In this document: positions 8,362-15,537 of the stretch, in pieces | Numbering within the stretch: position 1 is the first letter of the stretch | Layout: the number at the start of each line of letters is the position of its first letter | NCBI GenBank assembly: GCA_036821485.1 | Contig: DAISJM010000059.1 | Coordinates: 1-16,512, forward strand | Length of the DNA stretch: 16,512 nt | From: DAISJM01 sp036821485 | GTDB lineage: Bacteria > Verrucomicrobiota > Kiritimatiellia > CAIQIC01 > JAGNIJ01 | Direction: 5' to 3' | Program-made: the position numbers and the translations under genes | Notes under the pieces: model-generated | What the model saw: only the letters and a program-made list of their open reading frames with translations | Told to the model about the DNA's origin: nothing | The model's database searches: none

Positions 8362-8368
8362 GGAACGC

Positions 8369-9262
8369 ATGATGGCTCGTACACAAATCGATATTCCCGG
8401 CGTCAGGAAATTCAAGAGCGGCAAGGTGCGAGAAGTCTTCGAGGTCGGTAATGAGTTGCTGCTCGTTGCCAGCGATCGCATTTCGGCATTCGACTGCATC
8501 CTCCCCACGGGCATACCGGGCAAGGGCAATATTCTGAATCAGCTGTCCGCATGGTGGTTCGAGCGAACCGGTCACATCATCCCCAACCACATGATCACCA
8601 TCGATCCCAAGCGGTTTCCGGAGCCGCTGAAGCAGCACGCGGATGTCCTTGGCGGGCGCGCGATGCTCACCAAGAAGGCCAAACTGCTCCCGGTGGAATG
8701 CGTCGTCCGCGGATACCTGATCGGCTCCGGGTGGAAAGAGTACCAGCAATCCGGCACGGTCAGCGGGATCCGTCTGCGCCCCGGTTACCGCATGGCGGAC
8801 AAGCTGGATCAGGCCATCTTCACGCCTGCACGCAAAGCTGAAACAGGTCACGATGAGAACATCTCCTTCGAGCAGGTTGCAGAGATGATCGGGATGGATC
8901 TCGCGGCAAAACTGCGGGACACAGCCACGGCCCTCTATCGCTACGCCGCCGACTACGCATTGGGCAAGGGCATCATCATTGCCGACACGAAGTTCGAGTT
9001 TGGCCTCGTGGGTGAACAACTGACCCTCATTGACGAAATGCTCACTCCCGACAGTTCGCGATTCTGGCCCATGGACAGTTACGCGCCGGGCCAGTCTCCT
9101 GCATCCTTCGACAAACAGTTTGTTCGCGACTATCTTGAAACTCTCTCGGACTGGGACAAGACGCCTCCTGCGCCGGCGCTGCCCGAGGCCGTGATTCAAA
9201 AAACGCAAGAGAAGTATGTCGACGCTTTCCGCAGATTGACCGGACGGGATCCTGTTCTTTAG
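8369..9262 (+). CDS. purC: Phosphoribosylaminoimidazole-succinocarboxamide synthase (SAICAR synthase)
   Basis: 297 residues. Joins CAIR and aspartate with ATP to make SAICAR in de novo purine synthesis (EC 6.3.2.6), in the cytosol. The N-terminal ATP-binding segment (SGKVREVFEV, ASDRISAFD, residues 17-42), the first signature (PVECVVRGYLIGSGWKEY, 109-126) and the second signature (IIIADTKFEFG, 202-212) are all present, followed by LIDEMLTPDSSRFW. The length matches the longer ~300-residue form also found in yeast, rather than the ~237-residue E. coli type. The open frame extends upstream to 8204, but homology begins here: ATG 8369 (or the adjacent ATG 8372) has AGGGA just upstream, overlapping the TAG of pepA. 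The region upstream in this frame is a shadow of pepA. Confidence 0.95.
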   Translation: MMARTQIDIPGVRKFKSGKVREVFEVGNELLLVASDRISAFDCILPTGIPGKGNILNQLSAWWFERTGHIIPNHMITIDPKRFPEPLKQHADVLGGRAMLTKKAKLLPVECVVRGYLIGSGWKEYQQSGTVSGIRLRPGYRMADKLDQAIFTPARKAETGHDENISFEQVAEMIGMDLAAKLRDTATALYRYAADYALGKGIIIADTKFEFGLVGEQLTLIDEMLTPDSSRFWPMDSYAPGQSPASFDKQFVRDYLETLSDWDKTPPAPALPEAVIQKTQEKYVDAFRRLTGRDPVL

Positions 9263-9291
9263 ACAGCCGGGTTGCAGAGCAAGGGGGCGAC

Positions 9292-9324
9292 GGAGTACCG
9301 GCCGCAACGGTCGACCGGTACTCC
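9292..9324 (+). promoter_or_regulatory. Perfect 10-bp hairpin between purC and xerD
   Basis: GGAGTACCGG (9292-9301) and CCGGTACTCC (9315-9324) pair perfectly around a 13-base loop. No T-tract follows, so it is not a standard intrinsic terminator. A second pairing, CCCCC (9323-9327) with GGGGG (9335-9339), shares bases with the first, so the two are partly exclusive. The second one covers the G-rich stretch upstream of the xerD GTG. A regulatory role is inference. Confidence 0.45.
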
Positions 9325-9351
9325 CCCGCTCCGTGGGGGGATGATCGCAGC

Positions 9352-10239
9352 GTGCATGCATTGCTGGATCAGTTTCTTGACTACATCACGTTGGAGCGTG
9401 GCCTGAGCGAGAATACTCGTCTGGCCTATGGGGCCGATCTCCGCTCGTTTCTCGACTTTCTCGATGGCAGGAAGATCGAGTCTCTCAATGCTGTTTCGCG
9501 GCAGCTCATTCTCGACTATCTCATGGATCTCCGTGACCGCGGCATCGGCACAAACTCGATTTCCAGGCGGCTCGTTTCCATCAAGGTCTTCTTCCGTTAC
9601 CTTCAGCAGGAAGGCCTTCTTAGTCGCAACATCACCGACACCATGGAGTCGCCCAAACTCTGGAAGGTCCTCCCCAACACGCTCACCTACAAGGAGGTCG
9701 AGCGCCTGCTGAACCAGCCGGACATGAAAACGCCTCTCGGCGTTCGCAACAGGGCCCTCCTCGAAACACTTTATGGAACGGGCCTTCGCGTTTCCGAACT
9801 CGCCCATCTGACCATCGATGACCTGCACTTCGACGCGGGTTATCTGCGGTGTCTGGGCAAGGGCCGCAAGGAGCGCGTGGTGCCCCTCGGCGAGAATGCA
9901 CGAACCGCTCTGCAGCGCTACTTGACGGAGTGCCGCCCCATCTTCCTGAAGACAGGCACCTCCCGCGCGGTCTTCCTGACAAGGCGCGGCACGCCTTTCA
10001 GCCGCAAGGGGCTCTGGAAATTGATCAAGGAACATGCCCGGGCCGCCGGGATCATGAAGAACGTCAAACCCCACACGCTTCGTCACTCATTCGCCAGCCA
10101 CCTCCTGGCCAATGGAGCACCGCTCCGGGTCATTCAGGAAATGCTCGGACACTCCGACATCACCACGACACAAATCTACACGCACGTTGACCCGTCACGC
10201 CTGAAATCAGTTCACGCACAATACCATCCACGCGCATGA
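9352..10239 (+). CDS. xerD: Tyrosine recombinase, XerC/XerD type
   Basis: 295 residues, the standard Xer length. These recombinases resolve chromosome dimers at dif near the terminus. Residues ~1-85 are the SAM-like DNA-binding domain (FLDYITLERGLSENTRLAY). The catalytic domain has the full set: Arg146 (GTGLRVSEL), Lys170 (GKGRKERVVP), His241 and Arg244 (HTLRHSFASH), His267 (LGHSDITTT) and nucleophile Tyr276 (QIYTHVD). Spacing agrees closely with E. coli XerD, so XerD is favoured over XerC, though one gene alone cannot decide. The start is GTG at 9352 with only a distant G-run as ribosome site. The stop overlaps the rnc start by four bases (ATGA). There is no phage or integron context, supporting a housekeeping role. 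Confidence 0.9.
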   Translation: MHALLDQFLDYITLERGLSENTRLAYGADLRSFLDFLDGRKIESLNAVSRQLILDYLMDLRDRGIGTNSISRRLVSIKVFFRYLQQEGLLSRNITDTMESPKLWKVLPNTLTYKEVERLLNQPDMKTPLGVRNRALLETLYGTGLRVSELAHLTIDDLHFDAGYLRCLGKGRKERVVPLGENARTALQRYLTECRPIFLKTGTSRAVFLTRRGTPFSRKGLWKLIKEHARAAGIMKNVKPHTLRHSFASHLLANGAPLRVIQEMLGHSDITTTQIYTHVDPSRLKSVHAQYHPRA

Positions 10240-10946
10240 GAAATCCCTACAGACCACTCGAGAAAAGCATCGGTTACCGCTTCCGCCGGAAGCGGCACCT
10301 GGAAACAGCCCTGACTCACCGGTCCTTCCGTTTTGAATCGGACGAGTCTCTCTTCGACAACCAGCGACTCGAATACTTGGGCGACGCCGCCCTTGGCCTC
10401 GTCACGGCCCACCAACTCTTTGAGCACTATCCCGACTTTGAAGAAGGCGATCTGACCCGCGTTCGCAGCAGGTTGACCAACCTGAAGACGCTCGCCATCA
10501 TCGCCGCGCGCGTGGACCTTGGCCAATACCTCCGCCTCGGCCGGGGCGAACACCAGTCGGGCGGCCAGCAGCGCACGTCCAATCTGGGAGACGCCTTGGA
10601 AGCCGTCATTGGGGCCGCCTACCTTGACGGCGGCATACGCGCCGTTGAGAAGATATTCAAGAAGCTCTTTGCCGCAGAAATGGAGCCGGCCGTCAGCAAC
10701 CGGTGGATGGACAATCCAAAGGGCGCACTGCAGGAGATAACCCAAAGCCGCCTGCGCATCAGCCCCCGGTACAGAATCGCGCACGAAGAAGGACCCGCTC
10801 ACTCCAAGGTCTTTACAATCGATGTGCTGCTCAATGGTGAAGTCATCGGCACGGGGAAAGGTTCAAACAAGAGAGATGCGGAGATGGAAGCGGCCCGCTC
10901 TGCGCTCGCGCATTACCCCGAAAAAGATACCGCGCCGCAGGACTGA
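10236..10946 (+). CDS. rnc: Ribonuclease III
   Basis: 236 residues. Cleaves double-stranded RNA in rRNA maturation and mRNA decay. The endonuclease domain (1-150) carries the signature NQRLEYLGDAAL (42-53) and GDALEAVIGAAYLDGG (118-133). Predicted magnesium ligands Glu46, Asp50, Asp119 and Glu122 are all kept. The double-stranded RNA-binding domain spans ~160-227 (NPKGALQEITQ to GSNKRDAEMEAARSAL). Most homologues read N-E-R at the signature start; here Gln43 replaces that Glu, which is not one of the core metal ligands. Translation is probably coupled to xerD through the ATGA overlap. The gene ends 26 bases before the convergent rhomboid gene. Confidence 0.95.
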   Translation: MRNPYRPLEKSIGYRFRRKRHLETALTHRSFRFESDESLFDNQRLEYLGDAALGLVTAHQLFEHYPDFEEGDLTRVRSRLTNLKTLAIIAARVDLGQYLRLGRGEHQSGGQQRTSNLGDALEAVIGAAYLDGGIRAVEKIFKKLFAAEMEPAVSNRWMDNPKGALQEITQSRLRISPRYRIAHEEGPAHSKVFTIDVLLNGEVIGTGKGSNKRDAEMEAARSALAHYPEKDTAPQD

Positions 10947-10972
10947 ACAATATCGCGCAGCGTCCTGAAGAC

Positions 10973-11788
10973 TCAGCGACTCTCCCGACGCTCCCGGCTC
11001 GCGCGCTGAATGGTCCGGCGCTCCGATGCGGACAGGTTGCCTATTCCCTCGCGCGAGATCTTCTCCAGTATCCGATTCACATCCTCTTCATCCGGTTCCT
11101 TGCTGCGAAAAGCTGTCCGCAGCCGTGTGCCGACAGCGCCCCATCCACCCGTCGATACGCCATATCGACCAAACGCCACACGCGCGTAGACATAACCCGC
11201 GACACAACCCGCCAGATGCGCCGAGTAGGCAATGCCCCCGTGATAGGAAGACAGGAGAAAAGCCAACTCAACCAGGACCATCACTACGGCCAGAACCCAC
11301 GCACGCATCGTGACGGGGAAAACATACAATACCAGTAATGTCACAGGCCGGTTCGGAAACAGCGCGGCAAAGGCGCCAAGAACTCCGAATATTGCGCCGG
11401 AGGCTCCGACACAACGAGCCCATGCCGTATTACTGATCAACACCCACCCCAGCCCGCCAAGTACACCACTCAACAAATAGAGGATGACAAACTGCCGGGT
11501 TCCCACCGCGCGCTCAGTTTCGGGCCCGATGAAAAAGAGGGCGAGCATGTTCAGGAACAGATGCATGAAGCTTCCGTGGACAAACAGGTACGTCACCAAC
11601 TGCCAGATGTACCCGCTTTTCAGGCCCGTGAGACTCAAACCAAAGAAATCCGTAAAGGCCCCGCCGCTGATCAGGTCCCACCCAAGTTGAACGACAAACG
11701 CCCCAATGGTGAGTGCGAGAAGCACCCCCACCCCCCGGGTAACTCGATACCCTCCCCATCCCCGCGTCCACGACTCCTGATACATCAT
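10973..11788 (-). CDS. Rhomboid-family intramembrane serine protease
   Basis: 271 residues from ATG 11788; a TTG at 11791 could also start it, but GGAGAG (11793-11798) sits better before the ATG. The membrane core has about six hydrophobic segments. The catalytic pair is Ser130 in GASG and His191 in SAHLAG; HGSFMHLFLN (71-80) supplies the conserved His and Asn of the oxyanion region. Rhomboids cleave transmembrane substrates within the membrane. A charged cytoplasmic tail (~225-271) has DEEDVNRILEKISREGIGNLSASER, the short C-terminal motif seen in many bacterial rhomboids. No sortase-like partner or tagged substrate gene is visible next to it, so its substrate is unknown. It converges on rnc and is divergent from tRNA-Lys. 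Confidence 0.93.
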   Translation of the reverse strand: MMYQESWTRGWGGYRVTRGVGVLLALTIGAFVVQLGWDLISGGAFTDFFGLSLTGLKSGYIWQLVTYLFVHGSFMHLFLNMLALFFIGPETERAVGTRQFVILYLLSGVLGGLGWVLISNTAWARCVGASGAIFGVLGAFAALFPNRPVTLLVLYVFPVTMRAWVLAVVMVLVELAFLLSSYHGGIAYSAHLAGCVAGYVYARVAFGRYGVSTGGWGAVGTRLRTAFRSKEPDEEDVNRILEKISREGIGNLSASERRTIQRASRERRESR

Positions 11789-11822
11789 CAATCTCTCCTG
11801 CCCAGCCCGGCCAACGATCGCT

Positions 11823-11852
11823 TTGACAAGCGGCGGTCTATTGGCTTAGTGT
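11823..11852 (+). promoter_or_regulatory. Promoter of tRNA-Lys
   Basis: A consensus TTGACA (11823-11828) is followed after 18 bases by TAGTGT (11847-11852), a weaker -10 match. Transcription would begin about 20 bases before the tRNA. The -35 is perfect; the -10 assignment is less certain. Confidence 0.55.
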
Positions 11853-11878
11853 AACCCGGCTGTTAAGTTCTTCCATGT

Positions 11879-11954
11879 GGGGCGGTAGCTCAGTTGGTAG
11901 AGCACGAGCCTTTTAAGCTTGTGGTCGCGGGTTCGAACCCCGCCCGCCTCACCA
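11879..11954 (+). tRNA. tRNA-Lys(UUU)
   Basis: 76 bases that fold as a complete cloverleaf: acceptor 11879-11885 with 11944-11950 (one G-U pair), D stem 11888-11891/11900-11903, anticodon stem 11905-11909/11917-11921, loop CTTTTAA giving anticodon UUU, T stem 11927-11931/11939-11943 with TTCGAAC loop, discriminator A and an encoded CCA at 11952-11954. Charges lysine for AAA/AAG codons. Confidence 0.96.
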
Positions 11955-11978
11955 GGCTTCGTTTCCCAAACGAAAGCC
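11955..11978 (+). terminator. Hairpin directly after tRNA-Lys
   Basis: GGCTTCGTTT (11955-11964) pairs with AAACGAAAGCC (11968-11978) around a CCC loop, with a single bulged base. It abuts the tRNA 3' end, so it probably acts in termination or 3' processing, but no T-tract follows. The remaining bases to the glgC stop (11979-12081) show no gene. Confidence 0.45.
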
Positions 11979-12081
11979 TGTCACGGCGGAGCTGCACGAG
12001 CCTTGCGAGGGCATCGAAGCCGGACGATGTCACCTCCCCACACTACGCCTTGGCACGCCAGGCTTCTAACCGGGCCTCGCC

Positions 12082-13314
12082 TCAGATTCTGGTGCCGGCA
12101 GGAATCACCGTGTTCTTGGGAATGACGATAATGCCGTCTTTCACGGTGTAGAGCGGCGTCACAGTCTCATCCGGCTTTCCGTCCGGCGTAATATACGCGC
12201 CGTCGCCAATCCGCGCGTTCTTGTCGATGATGGCATTCTTGATGTAGCAGTCGCGCCCAATCCCGATCCGGACAGTTCCCCGTGGCGGATTGCCCTTTTC
12301 ATAAAAATCCGCTCCCATCAGAACGGAGTGCTCGATGACGCTACCCTCTCCCACGACAGCCCGAATGCCGACAATGGAGTGAAGGATGCGGTGTCCCGAA
12401 ATGATGCACCCCTCTGACAGCAGGCAACGGTTCAAGTCGCAGCAATTGATCTTGGACGGTGGCAGGTAGCGCATATGCGCATGGATCGGGGCTGCGGCAT
12501 CATAGAAATTGAACTCCGGAATCAGGTCCGTCAGCGCAAGATTCGCCTCCCAGAAGGAATGGATCGTTCCAATGTCCTTCCAGTAACCTTCAAAGATGTA
12601 GCTGTACACTTTGAACGAGTCGATCGACGCAGGAATGACATGCTTGCCAAAATCGCGGCTATCGTTATCCAACAACTTCAGCAACACAGACGTGTTGAAG
12701 ATATAGATGCCCATGCTCGCGAGGTAGCGCTCTTCCTTGTACAACGGCGCGCGCAGCGCATCCAGTGCGTCGGTATTGCCGGGCTTCTCAACAAACTTGT
12801 TGATCCTCTTCTTCTCATCCACCTGCAGAATGCCCAGTGATGCCGCCTCCTTACGATCGACGGGCTTGGTGCTGATCGTTACATCCGCCCCCGACTCCAC
12901 ATGCTGACGGATCACATCCTGGAAATTCATGCGATACAACTGATCGCCGGACAGCACGACGATGAAGTCTGGATCTTCATCCATGAAGTAACGGATATTC
13001 TGCCGAACGGCATCGGCCGTGCCATGGAACCACGCGTCGGAACCCGGCGTTTGTTGTGCTGCCAGGATCTGCACGTATCCGGTCGAGAACTGGTCAAAGC
13101 GATAGGTCGTCTGCACGTGCCTGTGCATGGAGACGCTGTTGAATTGCGTCAGGAGGAATATTTTGCGGATTCCGCTGTTGATGCAATTGCTGATGGGAAT
13201 GTCCACCAGTCGGTACTTGCCCGCAATAGGGACCGCCGGCTTGGCACGATCTCTCGTCAGAGGCTGCAACCGCTGCCCCTGCCCACCACCCATGATAACG
13301 CCCACAACCTTCAT
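12082..13314 (-). CDS. glgC: Glucose-1-phosphate adenylyltransferase (ADP-glucose pyrophosphorylase)
   Basis: 410 residues, normal length. Makes ADP-glucose from ATP and glucose-1-phosphate, the committed step of glycogen synthesis. The nucleotidyltransferase domain has the nucleotide loop (GGGQGQRLQPLT, 9-20), RAKPAVPIAGKYRLVDIPISNC (23-44), GTADAVRQN (98-106), catalytic Asp124 in LSGDQLYRM, the sugar-binding FVEKP (174-178) and YWKDIGTIHSFWEANLAL. Residues ~285-410 form the left-handed beta-helix regulatory domain. The N-terminal block is closer to plant and cyanobacterial forms than to the E. coli form (inference from recalled sequences). GGAG lies seven bases before the ATG. No other glycogen genes are adjacent; mtnP is divergent. 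Confidence 0.95.
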   Translation of the reverse strand: MKVVGVIMGGGQGQRLQPLTRDRAKPAVPIAGKYRLVDIPISNCINSGIRKIFLLTQFNSVSMHRHVQTTYRFDQFSTGYVQILAAQQTPGSDAWFHGTADAVRQNIRYFMDEDPDFIVVLSGDQLYRMNFQDVIRQHVESGADVTISTKPVDRKEAASLGILQVDEKKRINKFVEKPGNTDALDALRAPLYKEERYLASMGIYIFNTSVLLKLLDNDSRDFGKHVIPASIDSFKVYSYIFEGYWKDIGTIHSFWEANLALTDLIPEFNFYDAAAPIHAHMRYLPPSKINCCDLNRCLLSEGCIISGHRILHSIVGIRAVVGEGSVIEHSVLMGADFYEKGNPPRGTVRIGIGRDCYIKNAIIDKNARIGDGAYITPDGKPDETVTPLYTVKDGIIVIPKNTVIPAGTRI

Positions 13315-13502
13315 TCTTCATCTCCGGTGAAAATCTTCAGAAGCACCATAGGAAACACCCTTCTGCAAGGCAATGAGAAAGAATCCACCCCTGCCCTATA
13401 CTCTCACGAATGACGTGCAGGCCCCCTTCCAATGCAGGGAATAACCTGCTACTTTCTCATTTCGGGCCGGGTTTTCCCCTGATCCAGCCCGTCACGTAGT
13501 TA

Positions 13503-13527
13503 GGAGCGCCTCGGCGCCCGTAAGGAG
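13503..13527 (+). promoter_or_regulatory. Small GC hairpin and ribosome-binding site before mtnP
   Basis: A GC-rich palindrome around GCGCCTCGGCGC (13503-13519) sits directly before AAGGAG (13522-13527), which is seven bases from the ATG at 13535. The strong ribosome site fixes the start. Otherwise the 220-base divergent gap (13315-13534) shows no clear paired promoter; TATACT near 13398 is the only -10-like match and lacks a -35. Confidence 0.4.
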
Positions 13528-13534
13528 TAAGACC

Positions 13535-14419
13535 ATGAGACTCGGCATCATCGGCGGCAGCGGGCTGTATGAAATGGACGATCTGACGGACGTGAGGCCC
13601 ATCCATGTCCCCACCCCCTTTGGCGAACCATCCGACGACTACATTCGCGGTGTTCTGGGCCAGACCGAAATCATCTTTCTGCCCCGCCATGGCAAAGGGC
13701 ATCGCATCCTGCCCGCCGAAATCAACCACCGCGCCAACATCTTCGGCTTCAAAACTTTGGGCGTCGACCGAATCATCGCCGTCAGCGCCGTCGGCAGCCT
13801 CCGCGAGGAAGTCCGGCCGCGCGACATCTTCCTTCCCGACCAGTATTTCGATCGCACCAAGGGCTCCCTGAACCACACGTTTTTTGGGCGGGGCATTGCG
13901 GCGCACGTCGGGTTCGGGGAACCGGTATGCGCCAAGCTGAGGAGTTCACTCCGCGAGCTATCTACGCGCGTCATCGAGGAACACAAAGCATACCGGGGCA
14001 TCCAGGTGCACGACCGCGGCACGTATGTGAATATGGAAGGACCCGCCTTTTCCACCAAGGCCGAATCCGACGTCTATCGCAAGATGGGATTCGACATCAT
14101 TGGCATGACCAGCCTTCCCGAGGCCAAGCTCTGTCGCGAGGCCGAGATCTGCTACGCATCCATCGCCATGGTCACGGACTACGACTGCTGGAGAGAAGAC
14201 GATGCGCCCGTCACCGTGGAGATGGTCATCGCCAATCTCAAGGCCAATGCAAATCTGTCAAAGGATCTGCTTCGCAAACTGGCGCAGCATCCCCCCAAGG
14301 CAGACCGATGCGCGTGCCACCAAGCTCTCGAAAACGCCATCATCACCCATCACGACGCCATACCAGCTGACATTAAGAAGACCCTGGCCCCCATCATCGG
14401 AAAGTACATTAGGGCGTAG
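13535..14419 (+). CDS. mtnP: S-methyl-5'-thioadenosine phosphorylase
   Basis: 294 residues. Splits methylthioadenosine with phosphate into adenine and methylthioribose-1-phosphate (EC 2.4.2.28), in methionine salvage. It has the N-terminal GIIGGSGLY, the phosphate-site RHGKGHRILPAEINHRANI (51-69), NMEGPAFSTKAES (166-178) and IGMTSLPEAKLCREAEICY (189-207). The TDYDCW segment (214-219) supplies Asp215/Asp217, which in this family select adenine over guanine, distinguishing it from purine nucleoside phosphorylase. The protein is complete and starts at a strong AAGGAG. Divergent from glgC; no other methionine-salvage gene is in the window. Confidence 0.94.
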   Translation: MRLGIIGGSGLYEMDDLTDVRPIHVPTPFGEPSDDYIRGVLGQTEIIFLPRHGKGHRILPAEINHRANIFGFKTLGVDRIIAVSAVGSLREEVRPRDIFLPDQYFDRTKGSLNHTFFGRGIAAHVGFGEPVCAKLRSSLRELSTRVIEEHKAYRGIQVHDRGTYVNMEGPAFSTKAESDVYRKMGFDIIGMTSLPEAKLCREAEICYASIAMVTDYDCWREDDAPVTVEMVIANLKANANLSKDLLRKLAQHPPKADRCACHQALENAIITHHDAIPADIKKTLAPIIGKYIRA

Positions 14420-14512
14420 TGTCTTCGCCAAGGCGTTGGAGACCCGCCCAGCGGCTGTGGCGTACCGTGACAGCACATCCTTGTTGCCTCCGTCGTCCAC
14501 GGCCCCCCGGAC

Positions 14513-14545
14513 GAAAAAAGGCCCCCACCCTTGCGGGCGGGGGCC
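14513..14545 (-). terminator. Intrinsic terminator of the 14574-15455 lipoprotein gene
   Basis: On the minus strand GGCCCCCGCCC (14545-14535) pairs with GGGTGGGGGCC (14530-14520) with one mismatch and a four-base loop, followed by a six-base T-tract (14519-14514). It lies about 30 bases past the lipoprotein stop. On the plus strand the stem lacks a trailing T-run, so termination of mtnP there is less certain. The stretch 14420-14512 holds nothing else recognised. Confidence 0.85.
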
Positions 14546-14573
14546 ATAACATCCGGGCACGGATACCGAAACG

Positions 14574-15455
14574 CTAGTTGGTCGTGGTGTCCGTTCCCGT
14601 CGTAGTTGTCGTGACGCTGATCGAGATCGGTGACGCCTCGCCGTTCACATCGCCAGTGCGACCTCCTTCTTCGATCCATGTGCCGAACATCTGTCGATCA
14701 CCGAGGACGTTACCCGTTCCTGTAACCACACCCTGCAGTGTGCCGACAATGGAAACGGAGAACCCGGCCGCGCTCACGCCATTGCACTCAAACTGCCCAA
14801 CAACCGTATCTCCCGCGGTCGGCGTAGTTGTACCCATGCTGGACGTAATGCTACCGAAATTGCCTTCGTACACGCTGCCATTGTTGTCCGTGATGGACAT
14901 GATATTGCCTTCCTGAAATACGGTGAAGGAATATATCTTGATCCCCGTACTCCCCGAACCCGCAGACCCTGTGCCGGCAGTGCCCGCCACAGTGTAGCTG
15001 TACGTGACCGAGCCGGCGGCGCCCGAATTTGGCGGAATATCAAAGAACCGCAGGGTGATTACACCCGTCTGGTAGTTGATTTCACCCGATGTGCCGCTGG
15101 ACCCGGACAGAACCCCGTCACCATCTTCATCGGTGAAGGCATAGCCTCCGCTGATGGTGATCGTGGCGGAACCTCTGACCACGGGCTTCTTGCTGCAGGT
15201 AACAGTCTGTTCAGTCTGACCGTTGGCAACGAAGCTCTGCGTCGCAGAATTCGTAACGCCCGATGTCCCCGGCGTGGCGCTGTAGTCGGTCACCAGCAAC
15301 CCACCGCCAATGCCCTTGTACACGCCACTGAAATTGACCCAGTTGTAACTGCTGTTCCAGCTCTCCACACCGCCACCGCTGGTCCAATCCCCTTCGCAGC
15401 CCATCATCAGCGCCGCCAAGACACTGACAAGCGTCACACTAATCCATGGTCTCAT
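14574..15455 (-). CDS. Predicted lipoprotein with beta-rich, lipocalin-like repeat pattern
   Basis: 293 residues; family not recognised. The signal is a short lipoprotein type: MRPWIS, hydrophobic core, and MMGC with Cys20 as the lipidation site, followed by Glu-Gly-Asp. The mature protein is rich in Gly, Ser and Thr. Two FSGVYKG/VYEGNFG-like strands plus a QEGN turn and a late MFGTWIEEGG strand suggest a small beta-barrel that repeats every ~100 residues. An insert (~105-165) includes DEDGDGVLSG, a possible calcium loop, and GEINYQTGVITLRF, a motif recalled from secreted and phage structural proteins. The tail is Thr-rich. GGAGAGG lies six bases before the ATG. It has its own promoter and terminator, so is probably monocistronic. 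Function unknown. Confidence 0.8.
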   Translation of the reverse strand: MRPWISVTLVSVLAALMMGCEGDWTSGGGVESWNSSYNWVNFSGVYKGIGGGLLVTDYSATPGTSGVTNSATQSFVANGQTEQTVTCSKKPVVRGSATITISGGYAFTDEDGDGVLSGSSGTSGEINYQTGVITLRFFDIPPNSGAAGSVTYSYTVAGTAGTGSAGSGSTGIKIYSFTVFQEGNIMSITDNNGSVYEGNFGSITSSMGTTTPTAGDTVVGQFECNGVSAAGFSVSIVGTLQGVVTGTGNVLGDRQMFGTWIEEGGRTGDVNGEASPISISVTTTTTGTDTTTN

Positions 15456-15488
15456 TACCGACCTCTCCTTCTTTCGCTGATTTGTCCG

Positions 15489-15517
15489 AATCTAGCGACC
15501 GTTTCATGTCCGGTCAA
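15489..15517 (-). promoter_or_regulatory. Promoter of the 14574-15455 lipoprotein gene
   Basis: On the minus strand TTGACC (15517-15512) and TAGATT (15494-15489) are separated by exactly 17 bases, giving a leader of about 25 bases. A GACCG/CGGTC inverted repeat (15511-15515 with 15497-15501) lies in the spacer and touches the -35, so could be an operator; this last point is inference. Confidence 0.6.
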
Positions 15518-15537
15518 TCTTATCACTTCAACAATCC

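Noticed and set aside
8204..8368. Upstream extension of the purC frame
   Set aside because: The extra 55 residues overlap the 3' end of pepA in another frame and do not belong to the SAICAR synthase family; a ribosome site sits before 8369.
8351..10086. Long minus-strand frames opposite purC and xerD (336 and 275 residues)
   Set aside because: Both are antisense to genes with complete catalytic motifs and show no domain pattern.
9352..10239. The tyrosine recombinase as evidence of a mobile element next to tRNA-Lys
   Set aside because: It is over 1.6 kb from the tRNA, overlaps rnc, has XerD-like spacing, and no attachment-site duplication of the tRNA end or phage genes is seen.
10973..11788. 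A rhombosortase/GlyGly-CTERM system around the rhomboid gene
   Set aside because: The protein has the ordinary rhomboid tail, and no protein here shows a visible GlyGly-type C-terminal tag.
11894..12151. An 85-residue frame starting within the tRNA
   Set aside because: It begins inside tRNA-Lys and runs into the antisense of glgC, so is not a gene.
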